Below the pieces are notes generated by a model. That model ran no database searches and was not told the origin of the DNA. It saw only the letters and a program-made list of their open reading frames with translations. A stretch of 64,000 bases of DNA from an uncultured Bacteroidales bacterium (GTDB lineage: Bacteria > Bacteroidota > Bacteroidia > Bacteroidales > UBA932), in contig CAKVCK010000012.1 of NCBI GenBank assembly GCA_934725575.1, positions 44,311 through 108,310 on the forward strand. Direction: 5' to 3'. The position numbers and the translations under genes were made by a program. Position 1 is the first letter of the stretch, and each line of letters begins with the position of its first letter. Shown here piece by piece: positions 33,895 through 42,726 of this stretch.

Positions 33895-36330
33895 TCATTT
33901 CGTCCACTCCTCCGGCAAGGTGTCTGTCCACTTTTCCGGAAGGATGATGGTGACCTTGGAAGCCTTGGATGCGTTCACGGTCGCCTCGTCAACGGTGCTG
34001 GCATCCGTATTTCCTGTGTTCAACTGTACACTGGTAAACACGTTTGACACATAACCTTCCCCTCTCACCATGGCGAAGACATCACCTGTGTTGGCGGATT
34101 CCTTGATCTGGATGGTCGGGTAGAATCCGCAGACAAGGCCGGCGGCATAAGGCTTGTCGGCTTTTACGCTGGCGTGCGAGCCGACATAGACATTGGCGGA
34201 GTTCGTACATTTTGTGATCACGATGTTGTCCGCGCCACGGCCGATCAGACCCGCTCCGCCTTGGGTGGTATAGCCCATCACCTTGCCTTTGTTGTGGCAA
34301 TCGGTCATCTCCAGAGAGTTGTACACTGTTCCCATCAATCCACCGAATGATGCTGAATATGCAACCTCGCTGCGGCAGTCAACCGTGCCTTCGTTGCGGC
34401 ATCCAGTGAGTTTCATGGAGCCTTCGCCCCCATCGCGGATAAGTCCGATGAATCCACCCACCGCATCACCTATCGCCTTGACCGTGCCCTTGTTGTAGCA
34501 GTTCTTGGCGACAAGCATCTTCCCTTTAGCGACCCTCACAGCACCTGCGAGACCTCCGACGTTACCGTTACCTTTTTTGTCCGCTCCGTTTGTGAATATT
34601 ATGTCGCCAGCGTTGTAACAGTCCTCATAGTAGCCACACGCATAACCCGCGATACCTCCGAGACCGGCGAAATTGGTCTTGCCGCCACCGAAGTCTGCTT
34701 TGATGTTTCCGGTGTTGTATGTCCTGTACATCTTGACTCCCGCACCGTCCGACTTTCCGAGAATGCCTCCGAACCAAGAGTTCCCGAGACCGATCTTGTT
34801 GGTGCTGATCGTGACATCGGACTCGTTCGAGCAATCGTAGATCTCAAGTCCGTCATTGTCCCACACGTCCGCGATGAGACCTCCGAAGAACATCACAGCG
34901 ACGAGGGAGAAGTTTCCACGCACATGGCAGTTCCTGTAGGTTCCTCCGGCCGTCTCATCCCCGACCAGTCCACCGATCATCGTTCCCTGACGGGTGTTCC
35001 CGATCTGTGTCTGAGTGTATTTCACAGTAGAGATGACGTTCTCGAACGTGGCACCGTTGCTGTAGGCGGCGATGCCGCCGGCTCTGTCGTTACCATCCGT
35101 GATGTTGAATGTTCCGGCGATCTTGAGGTTCTTGACGGTACCGTCGCCTTTGACGGTCTGGAATATTCCCGCATCACCGGAATTGGATTCGATCCTGTAG
35201 GTGATTGTGTGATTCGCCCCGTTGAACACTCCGGAGAACCCAGCATTGACATAGAGGGATTTAGGTGTTTCGGTGAGGTCTATGTCAGAGTTGACGACGA
35301 CCTCGCCTCCATCCTTCCAAAGCGAGCAGTCACCGCCTTTCATGTAAGCCTCGGCGAAAGCAAGGAAATCATCGGCGTCATTGATTCCGAGCATGGACAC
35401 CGGCAGTTCCAACTCTCCGGTCTCTCCGGTGTCTGAAGTCAGATCGAAACGCACTGTTCCGGATCCGGTGAAGCCTTCAGCGGTGGCAGACGGCGCGGTC
35501 ACAGTCAACGTGGCCTCGTTGTCGCCCTTCTGCAGATCGACATTCCATCCGGCAGGCACATTGGTGATCGTCACCTTGTCGATGTTGGCATATTCAACGG
35601 ACTTCATCGTGCTTGTGGAGCCGTGAGCGACTCTTTCCAGTCTATCCGCCTCGAATTTGAGAACAGGAGCCGACGCAAGAACCTGCACGCTGAACGAAAC
35701 CGGGCTTCCCAATGTTCCTCTCTTGCTGACAGGGATGACCGTGATTGTGCCTTCATGCTCGGCGGTCTCGTCCTTCAGGGCCGGAGCGGTGATGTCAACC
35801 TTGCAGCCTTCCCTGTCAAAGACGACCGTCCAACCTTTAGGAGCTGTGCTTTCAATGCTCCAGACATTTGAGAGCGAGGCCGGAACATTCATTGTCTGGG
35901 CATATTTCATGTTCAGCCCTTCCGCCACTCCATCAAGAGTGAACTCTACCGAGGCATCAGTCACCGAGACATTGATTGAGCGGGTCAATGTCCTTCTGTC
36001 GTAAGAGGTTACATCTATCTTGACCACACCGTTCTCCGCAGCCGAAGTGTTGTCTCCGGCAGGAGACGAGATGTGTATCTTCTTCTCTGTCGCCGCAAAA
36101 TAGGCGTCCCATCCGTCAGGAGTCGTGAACACCACCTTCGAGACTCCTTCCGAGCTGACAGGGAATGCTCTGGCCTCATCGTAGAAAAAAGTCTGGGTTC
36201 CGCCAAGCTCCGTGCCGGCGTCACCGTTGATGTCGAAAGTGAAAGCCTCCTCGGCCTCCTTGTCGCATCCGACCGCCATGGCCAAGGCCAGAGAGACAGT
36301 CGTTAATATTTTCATATAATTCATTTTCAT
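33895..36330 (-). CDS. Surface lipoprotein with tandem beta-sandwich domains and GLUG-like repeats
   Basis: Large exported protein at the SusE/F position of the locus, probably a glycan-binding surface lipoprotein. N-terminal signal with lipobox AMAVGC; Met1 (36330) and Met6 (36315) are both possible starts. Residues about 30-310 are three or four BACON/Ig-like repeats (for example VVFTTPDGWDAYF, VWSIESTAPKGWTVVFD, VTITNVPAGWNVDLQ). From about 360 on come glycine-rich GLUG-like repeats (GGIAAYSNGATFENVIS, GGLVGDETAGGTYRNCHV, GGIAGYACGYYEDCYNAGDI), which usually form a beta-helix. No catalytic motif seen. Confidence 0.75.
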   Translation of the reverse strand: MKMNYMKILTTVSLALAMAVGCDKEAEEAFTFDINGDAGTELGGTQTFFYDEARAFPVSSEGVSKVVFTTPDGWDAYFAATEKKIHISSPAGDNTSAAENGVVKIDVTSYDRRTLTRSINVSVTDASVEFTLDGVAEGLNMKYAQTMNVPASLSNVWSIESTAPKGWTVVFDREGCKVDITAPALKDETAEHEGTITVIPVSKRGTLGSPVSFSVQVLASAPVLKFEADRLERVAHGSTSTMKSVEYANIDKVTITNVPAGWNVDLQKGDNEATLTVTAPSATAEGFTGSGTVRFDLTSDTGETGELELPVSMLGINDADDFLAFAEAYMKGGDCSLWKDGGEVVVNSDIDLTETPKSLYVNAGFSGVFNGANHTITYRIESNSGDAGIFQTVKGDGTVKNLKIAGTFNITDGNDRAGGIAAYSNGATFENVISTVKYTQTQIGNTRQGTMIGGLVGDETAGGTYRNCHVRGNFSLVAVMFFGGLIADVWDNDGLEIYDCSNESDVTISTNKIGLGNSWFGGILGKSDGAGVKMYRTYNTGNIKADFGGGKTNFAGLGGIAGYACGYYEDCYNAGDIIFTNGADKKGNGNVGGLAGAVRVAKGKMLVAKNCYNKGTVKAIGDAVGGFIGLIRDGGEGSMKLTGCRNEGTVDCRSEVAYSASFGGLMGTVYNSLEMTDCHNKGKVMGYTTQGGAGLIGRGADNIVITKCTNSANVYVGSHASVKADKPYAAGLVCGFYPTIQIKESANTGDVFAMVRGEGYVSNVFTSVQLNTGNTDASTVDEATVNASKASKVTIILPEKWTDTLPEEWTK

Positions 36331-36335
36331 TGTTA

Positions 36336-38195
36336 TTAATATCCTGGGTTCTGTACTAGATTCTTATTCTTGTTAAGCTCGCTCTGAGGAATGGCAAGCC
36401 AGTAGTTCTTTTTGTCGAACTGTCTCTTGGCCTGCTGCTCGGCCTCCACAACCTTGTAGAAATCATCCTGAGTCTTTCCGCTGACATTCCAGGCCTTAGG
36501 CTGTCTGTTCAGCAAGTCCTCGGCCTCTTTCCATCTGCGGATGTCATGGTAGCGCCGTCCCTCGAACATGAACTCTATCGAGCGTTCCTGATGGAGAACC
36601 TTGCGCAGATCGTCTCCGGTAGGGATTCCGCCGACAATCGCCCATGAATCCTCGAACTTAGGAAGTCCGCACCGTGTCCTTACCTTGTTCAGATAGAGAA
36701 GACTTGTGGAGCTGAGGCTTCCGTTATATTCAAAGTCGGCCTCCGCATAGCTCAGGTAGAGTTCCGCCAGACGGAGGTACGGGTATGAGTAGGGAATGGC
36801 GTTCTTGGTCTTCTTCTCGTAGTCGTAGTAACTGCTTTTACGCACCCACTTCTGGCAGAAATAGCCGGTGCAGCTCTGGTACTCGGTGGTCGGTGAAATC
36901 CATCCGTGAAGTTCGCCGCCTCTCGCGTGGAGGGTGATCTCCTTGCTCTCGATCTGGAACTGTCCTCTGTCGTAGCCGACCGATGCGTAGAAACGAGGAT
37001 CCCTGTCTCTGTGAAGGAGTACCGTGCTGTCGCCTGGAGCCACACTGTACAGATCCCTGTCCTTGGTGAGCGGATCCACATCCATCGGCAGACCGTTCTT
37101 GGAGTAGTACATCTCCACGGCCTCCATGGTCGGCACGAGTGTAGCCTGCCAGCTCATCTGGTCATTCTGCATGGCGCGTGGAGTGGAGCAAAGCTGGAGG
37201 TTCCAGATTTCTGTCTTGTCGCCTTTGGCCATAAGATATTCCTGGCCGTTCCAGTCTTCCTCCGTGAATGCATTGTAGTAATTATCCTTCCCTTGCGTCT
37301 GGGTGTCTGATCCCGGCTTCTGGTTTGTGGTGTAAAGGGAGTAGTTCTTTTCCGCTTCGATGATGGCTTCCTGACTGGCATCCATGGCACGTTTCCATTT
37401 TTCCCTGTCGCTGACAGTGCTGACAAGCTGTGTCCCGTCCGGATTCTTGAAGTCAACCATGTCCGGATTGCCGTTCACAAGCGGAGACGCGGCCCAAAGG
37501 AACAATCTGGCCTTGTAGGCAAGTGCCGTGGCTTTGGACGGAGTCCCCCATTCCTGTTCGATCACAGACTCCGGAAGCAGCCCGGCCGCCTTGTCGTAGC
37601 ACTCAGCGATGAAGTCAACGCACTCATCAACAGGTCTTCTGCTCGGGAACATCTCGTTCTTATCATCGGTGTCGAAAGGAATGAACCTCTTGATCAGCAC
37701 CGTCGGCCCGTAGTAGTCGAGCAACGTCTGGTGGTAGTAGCCGATCATGAACCATGCCTCGCCCTCGTACCTTGAGGCGGCCGATGCGTCCAACCCTTTG
37801 ACGTTATGAATATTGTCGATGAAGTAATACGCGTACCGGATGCCTCTGAAAAGATCATAGTTGGTTCCGTTCGCCCTTGCTACCGGAGCCCAGTAGCCAA
37901 AATATGTCTGGCTTGGATTCTCCTCATTGTAATGAAGACTTTTACCGGGGAACCAGTAGGAGGTGCTTCGCGGGCCTGACATGAAGTCGTCTCCGGCGAA
38001 CTGGTCCGGTGATTTCGTATAAGAGAAGAGTACCGGCATGTACTGCATCATGTTGAAGCGGAATTTCTTCGCTTCGGCCGGTGTCTTCCAGATGTCGTTC
38101 TCGGTGGCCTTGCTCTTCGGGACAACATCCAGATAGTCGCAGGAGGTGTAGCCCAGCGTGAGCGCGGCGAATAATATCAATTGTATTTTTCTCAT
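36336..38195 (-). CDS. SusD-like surface glycan-binding lipoprotein
   Basis: Forms the lid of the SusCD pair and presents glycan to the SusC at 38207-41545, from which it is 11 bases away. Lipobox LGYTSC (Cys near 19), then YLDVVPKSKATENDIWKTPAEAKKF, the typical SusD opening. TPR-like helices contain EGEAWFMIGYYHQTLLDYYGP, and the C-terminus has YLRLAELYLSYAEADFEYNG, YLNKVRTRCGLPKF and LRKVLHQERSIEFMFEGRRYHDIRRW followed by the usual ending IPQSELNKNKNLVQNPGY. 619 residues. Confidence 0.95.
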   Translation of the reverse strand: MRKIQLILFAALTLGYTSCDYLDVVPKSKATENDIWKTPAEAKKFRFNMMQYMPVLFSYTKSPDQFAGDDFMSGPRSTSYWFPGKSLHYNEENPSQTYFGYWAPVARANGTNYDLFRGIRYAYYFIDNIHNVKGLDASAASRYEGEAWFMIGYYHQTLLDYYGPTVLIKRFIPFDTDDKNEMFPSRRPVDECVDFIAECYDKAAGLLPESVIEQEWGTPSKATALAYKARLFLWAASPLVNGNPDMVDFKNPDGTQLVSTVSDREKWKRAMDASQEAIIEAEKNYSLYTTNQKPGSDTQTQGKDNYYNAFTEEDWNGQEYLMAKGDKTEIWNLQLCSTPRAMQNDQMSWQATLVPTMEAVEMYYSKNGLPMDVDPLTKDRDLYSVAPGDSTVLLHRDRDPRFYASVGYDRGQFQIESKEITLHARGGELHGWISPTTEYQSCTGYFCQKWVRKSSYYDYEKKTKNAIPYSYPYLRLAELYLSYAEADFEYNGSLSSTSLLYLNKVRTRCGLPKFEDSWAIVGGIPTGDDLRKVLHQERSIEFMFEGRRYHDIRRWKEAEDLLNRQPKAWNVSGKTQDDFYKVVEAEQQAKRQFDKKNYWLAIPQSELNKNKNLVQNPGY

Positions 38196-38206
38196 GACGT
38201 CAAATG

Positions 38207-41200
38207 TTAGTAGTTGAACTGGATGCCGATGTTGAATGTCCTCTGGAGAGGATAGGTGAGACCGTTGCCGGAGCCTTTCTCAGGGTCCCAGTACTTGAAC
38301 TTGGAGAAAGTGAGAAGGTTGGTGCCGGAAAGGTAAACCCTCATCATCTTCCAGGTGTAGCCAATCTCGGCTGTCTTAAGCCTGAGGAACGCCGCATTGC
38401 GAAGGTACAGGGTGCTGTTCACAGTGTTGTTCACATTCCATCTGTCGGACAGCCTTGGATAGGAAGCGTTTGGATTCGGGTCGCTTTCGGACCAGTGATC
38501 CTCCGCATGGTACATCATGAGACCGTTGCCCGGGTCCGTGGCCGTTGAGAACGGATGGTTGTCGTACATGAGCAGAGACCGTCTTCCAAGCCCCTGGAAG
38601 AATGCGGACACATCGAAAGACTTGTACTGGAGCGAGAATCCGAAACCGTACGAGAGTTCAGGGGTGGTTGTCTTGTCTATCCACATCTGGTCATCGTCAT
38701 CGATCTTGCCGTCATTGTTCAAGTCTTTGTACTTCGCGTCACCGGCCATCAGAGGATAGAGGGTGGCGAGAGAGGACTGGTCAGGAGAGTTCCGGATGTC
38801 CTCGTCGTCCTCGAAATACCTGTCGAAGACATACATCTTCATGCTGTTGATGGAATGACCTTTCTTGTACTGATAATCATATTCATAAGAAGGCTCGTCC
38901 ATGAATTCTATCTCATTGTGCGCATAGGTCAGCGATCCTCTCAGGGAAAGGATCAGCCCATTGGAGAAAGCCTTGTTATAGTCCAGCGAGGCATCGATTC
39001 CGCTGTTGTCAACCTTGCCGATGTTACCCCAAGGCGTGATGCCGGAAAGGCCGAATGAAGACGGCAGAGACTGCCTTTGCATGAATATTCCGCTACGTTT
39101 CTCATAGAAGTAGTCCACTATGAGGTTGAGCTGCCTGAAGAGTCCAAGCTCCACTCCGATGTCCAGTTTCCTGGAAGTCTCCCATGTGGCTGTGGCGTTG
39201 CCGTAGGTAGAGATCTTCGGGCCACTCTGCCCGTTCAGGCTTGGTCCAAGGGCTATTCCATAACTTGAGTTCATGTTGACTGTTGAAAGGTAAGGGAATC
39301 TGTCCGCAGTGCTGGAAGAGATCACATCGTTGCCGACAAGTCCGTAGGAAGCCCTGAATTTAAGCAGGTTGACTTTGTCTTTCAGGGTTCTCCAATATGG
39401 CTCGTTGGAGATCACCCAACCCGCCGCGATGGACGGGAAGAAGCCGAAGCGGTTCCCTTTCGCGAAGTTTTCCGATCCGTTGTAGCCGAAATTGCCTTCG
39501 ATCATGTAACGCTTGTCATAATCGTAGGTGATTCTGCCTGCAAGACCTTGCTCACGGTATGGCAGGGAAGCATATTCATTGGCGGCCGCGATGTTCATGA
39601 CCCTTTCTTTCTGGTGATAGAGGAAAGTCGCGCCGACGGTGTGCCTGAGGAATGTCCTGTTGTAGTCGATCTTGGCCTGGAATGACAGCTCGCGGAGTCC
39701 GTCATTCGCTCTCTTGGTGTCAAGGTAGGTGTTGCCCTGCTCCGTCTGGATCATGTCCAGAACATAGTTGCCGTTCTCGTCCACGCTAAAGTCGTGCACC
39801 CTGTAAAGGAATGGCTTCATGGAATGGCTCACGGCTGAATACACCCTGTTGTAGAATGTCGCCAACCCATAGGCACGGAGTCCCTTGGTGATGAAGCTGA
39901 GATCCTGATCCACCGAAAGAGCGGAGGTGAAATGTCCCCGGTATTGGTCTGAATAGCCCTTGCAGAGTTCGGCATAAGGGTTTGTGCTGTAGCCGGTCGT
40001 CCAGCGAGGGGCTGTGCCGAAACGGACAAAAGTGTCATCCTCCTCGGAAGGCAGTACCGGAGCGAACTCGCATGGCATCGCTTTCAGGCTGTAGTTGAAC
40101 AGCGTCTCCGTGCTTGTCACAGGAGTGTGCTGGAAATGAAGTTGGGTGTTCATTCTCAAGGACACTTTCGTGGTCGATGTCAGGAAGGCGTTGATGTTGG
40201 CCTGGAAAATGTATTTCTGGGAATTGATGTTCGTGTTGAAATCGGAGAAATCCGGCTTCTGGAGGATTCCGTTCTCATTGTGGGCAGCCACATTCATGAA
40301 GTAATCCACCTTCTTGCCTCCACCGGTCATGTTGATGTTGAAGTTCTGGTTGAAAGTCCTGTCCTTGAACATAAGATTGTACCAGTCCACGTCCGGATAG
40401 GCGTACGGATTCACATGGTTCATGGTGTTCGTGATTTTCTCCTCGGAGTAGTAGGCATCCTTTCCTCTGGTCTGAAGAGCCTCGTTGAATGTGTTCATGA
40501 AGGTGACGGCATCGGCAGCTTTCGGAATTTTGGTGGCCTCGGAGGTACCGGTCTCGACCCTTACATTGATGGACATCCTCTCGGCGTTGCGTCCGCTCTT
40601 TGTCGTGATGATCATGACTCCGTTGGCTCCCCTTGAGCCGTAGAGAGAAGTCGCTGTGGCATCTTTAAGGATCGAGAAAGACTCGATGGTCTCAGGCGCT
40701 ATGTTATTGAGCATCTGGGCTGTGACCTCTACACCGTCAACGATGTACAACGGGGATTGCCCGCTTCCGAATGTGGATATGCCACGGATCCAGAACGTAG
40801 CTCCGTCCGCCACACCCGGCTCTCCGGTGGACTGTACGGAGATCACTCCGGCAATCCTTCCCGCGAAAGAGGTGGAAAGGTTCGATGTGGACGCACGCAG
40901 CTCACTTGGCTTCACAGCCTGAACGGCTCCCACAAGACTCTCTCTCTTCTGCGTACCGAATCCTACAACCACCACATCGTCAAGAGTGTTGGCGACTTCG
41001 GACAGTGTTATGATCCGGATTTTGGACAACTCCTCCACAGTCAGTTCCTTCCTGTCATAGCCGATGCACTCGAAGGTCACCGTCACGGCTCCGTCCGGAA
41101 GCCGGAGGTCGAAGTTTCCGTCCACATCCGTCACCGTTCCGGTTGTCGTCCCGGCCACATAGACACCCACACCGACTATCGGCTGGTTGTCAGAGGATGA

Positions 41201-41545
41201 GATGACCGTCCCTTTGACGGATCTCACGTTTTCTTTACGGACAACGGAATTCTGGACCTTTGAGATTGTGACGTACTTCCCGTTGATGGAATAATGCATC
41301 GTCGGCCCAAGAATCTTGTCCAACACAGAAGTGATCGAAGCGTCCTTGAAGGATGCCGTCACCGGAATGGTCGTGTTGATCTCGTTGCTGTCGAAGATGA
41401 AATGATAACCCGTGCGGGCTTCCACCTCATCCAGGACGGCTCCTAATGTTGTAGAGGAAAAGTTCCCCGTGACCTTCTGCGCGCTCATCGCCGTTGGCAG
41501 CAAGAGACATAGCGCCAGAATGACGATAATAGGTTTGTGTCTCAT
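38207..41545 (-). CDS. SusC-like TonB-dependent receptor with STN signalling domain
   Basis: Glycan importer and transducer. After the signal peptide (about 22 residues) comes an STN (secretin/TonB short N-terminal) domain (residues about 24-95, TTLGAVLDEVEARTGYHFIFDS), the part that touches FecR-type anti-sigma factors. The CarboxypepD-like domain (VKGTVISSSDNQPIVGVGVYV), TonB box region VVVGFGTQKRESLVGAV and plug (SILKDATATSLYGSRGANGVMIITTKSG) follow, then the beta-barrel. 1112 residues. The STN domain together with the FecR gene 12 bases upstream indicates trans-envelope induction by substrate. Confidence 0.96.
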   Translation of the reverse strand: MRHKPIIVILALCLLLPTAMSAQKVTGNFSSTTLGAVLDEVEARTGYHFIFDSNEINTTIPVTASFKDASITSVLDKILGPTMHYSINGKYVTISKVQNSVVRKENVRSVKGTVISSSDNQPIVGVGVYVAGTTTGTVTDVDGNFDLRLPDGAVTVTFECIGYDRKELTVEELSKIRIITLSEVANTLDDVVVVGFGTQKRESLVGAVQAVKPSELRASTSNLSTSFAGRIAGVISVQSTGEPGVADGATFWIRGISTFGSGQSPLYIVDGVEVTAQMLNNIAPETIESFSILKDATATSLYGSRGANGVMIITTKSGRNAERMSINVRVETGTSEATKIPKAADAVTFMNTFNEALQTRGKDAYYSEEKITNTMNHVNPYAYPDVDWYNLMFKDRTFNQNFNINMTGGGKKVDYFMNVAAHNENGILQKPDFSDFNTNINSQKYIFQANINAFLTSTTKVSLRMNTQLHFQHTPVTSTETLFNYSLKAMPCEFAPVLPSEEDDTFVRFGTAPRWTTGYSTNPYAELCKGYSDQYRGHFTSALSVDQDLSFITKGLRAYGLATFYNRVYSAVSHSMKPFLYRVHDFSVDENGNYVLDMIQTEQGNTYLDTKRANDGLRELSFQAKIDYNRTFLRHTVGATFLYHQKERVMNIAAANEYASLPYREQGLAGRITYDYDKRYMIEGNFGYNGSENFAKGNRFGFFPSIAAGWVISNEPYWRTLKDKVNLLKFRASYGLVGNDVISSSTADRFPYLSTVNMNSSYGIALGPSLNGQSGPKISTYGNATATWETSRKLDIGVELGLFRQLNLIVDYFYEKRSGIFMQRQSLPSSFGLSGITPWGNIGKVDNSGIDASLDYNKAFSNGLILSLRGSLTYAHNEIEFMDEPSYEYDYQYKKGHSINSMKMYVFDRYFEDDEDIRNSPDQSSLATLYPLMAGDAKYKDLNNDGKIDDDDQMWIDKTTTPELSYGFGFSLQYKSFDVSAFFQGLGRRSLLMYDNHPFSTATDPGNGLMMYHAEDHWSESDPNPNASYPRLSDRWNVNNTVNSTLYLRNAAFLRLKTAEIGYTWKMMRVYLSGTNLLTFSKFKYWDPEKGSGNGLTYPLQRTFNIGIQFNY

Positions 41546-41557
41546 GAATGTTACTGG

Positions 41558-42526
41558 TTATTGTTTTTGATTTATGTAATAGACTTTATTGCCCTTGCGG
41601 ATGCTTATAGGAAGGATGTCGGACAGGACTTTAAGGATCGTGTCCACAGAGTCATCCTTGCTGAAAGACACGCGGATGGTCCTGTCACCCAAGGACTTGT
41701 CCTCAAGGATCAAGTGGGTGTCATACTCCCTTTCGAGCCGTTTCAGAAGTGATGAGAAAGGAATATTGCTGAACTTGATTATCCCGGAGGTCCATCCGCA
41801 GTAGTCTCTGACATCCACTGCTTCCTTTGTGAGTCCCTTGTCCCCGATCGTGACCAATTCTCCCGGTGACACGAGAGTCTCTTCCTCTCCGGTCTTGAAC
41901 AGAATTGAACCTTCCACCAACGCCGTGAACGCCTCACCATCCTGCTCGTAGGCGGAGATGTCGAACTTTGTTCCCAGGACCGTGACAGTGCATTTGCTCG
42001 TATTCACGTTAAAAGGCCTCTCCTTGTCATGAGCGACCTCGAAATAACCCTCTCCAGAAAGGAAGATGTCCCTGGTTCTTTTGTTGAACTCCGATGTGTA
42101 GCTCAGCCTTGACCCGGCGTTGAGCATCACCTTGGTTCCATCCGGCAAAGCTATGTCAGTCCTTCCACCCGCCGGGACATTCACGACATATTCTTGAACC
42201 GCCGCGGCAGGGATCGCCGGATCGGATTCCCCTGTGTGGATTCTGAACATCACCACGGCAATGACGACCGCCACGGCAGAGACCGCGGACACAAAACGCC
42301 ATGCCCGGCGTCTCTTATAGGACTTGATTGTGGCCTTGACATCCGCCAAGGACGCCAGCACCTCCTCTGAAGGCTTGTGAATCTGCTCCCAGAACTTTTC
42401 GTACTCACGAAACTCTTTCAATTCCTCGGGAGTGGCGGTTATCCTGTCATAAATCTCATTTATCTCTTCCTTGGTCGCCTTGCCCTCAAGGAAGCGGTCA
42501 TATAACTTTCTGATTCTTGTTTCCAT
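41558..42526 (-). CDS. FecR-family anti-sigma factor
   Basis: Inner-membrane regulator that holds an ECF sigma factor and releases it when SusC binds substrate. The cytoplasmic part (residues 1-75, LYDRFLEGKATKEEINEIYDRI) would contact sigma; a helix at about 77-97 (FVSAVSAVAVVIAVVMF) crosses the membrane; the periplasmic FecR domain (NVPAGGRTDIALPDGTKVMLNAGSRLSY) and a C-terminal DUF4974 domain (FSNIPFSSLLKRLEREYDTHL) follow. First gene of the locus. No sigma gene lies upstream, which is unusual; see the ECF factor at 28926. Confidence 0.93.
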   Translation of the reverse strand: METRIRKLYDRFLEGKATKEEINEIYDRITATPEELKEFREYEKFWEQIHKPSEEVLASLADVKATIKSYKRRRAWRFVSAVSAVAVVIAVVMFRIHTGESDPAIPAAAVQEYVVNVPAGGRTDIALPDGTKVMLNAGSRLSYTSEFNKRTRDIFLSGEGYFEVAHDKERPFNVNTSKCTVTVLGTKFDISAYEQDGEAFTALVEGSILFKTGEEETLVSPGELVTIGDKGLTKEAVDVRDYCGWTSGIIKFSNIPFSSLLKRLEREYDTHLILEDKSLGDRTIRVSFSKDDSVDTILKVLSDILPISIRKGNKVYYINQKQ

Positions 42527-42606
42527 TCTGTGAAATCGGACTTGTTACATATTATATAACACAGAATGCAGGATTTACCTAACCTTCCCGGATGATTATT
42601 TATCCG

Positions 42607-42717
42607 CGTGGAGGCTAATTTCTTATGAATGAATATATAAACGTACCTTACTCCCCCTGAGAACCGGCAGGAGTACATTCTTTTATGAAAATGGAAATCA
42701 GTCGGTTAACCTCCACG
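42607..42717. repeat. Inverted repeat between the FecR and TPR-HTH genes
   Basis: CGTGGAGGCTAA (42607-42618) and TTAACCTCCACG (42706-42717) are inverted copies with one mismatch, 87 bases apart. The segment between them is A+T-rich and presumably contains the FecR-operon promoter region or leader. Confidence 0.45.
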
Positions 42718-42726
42718 GCTGCATTA

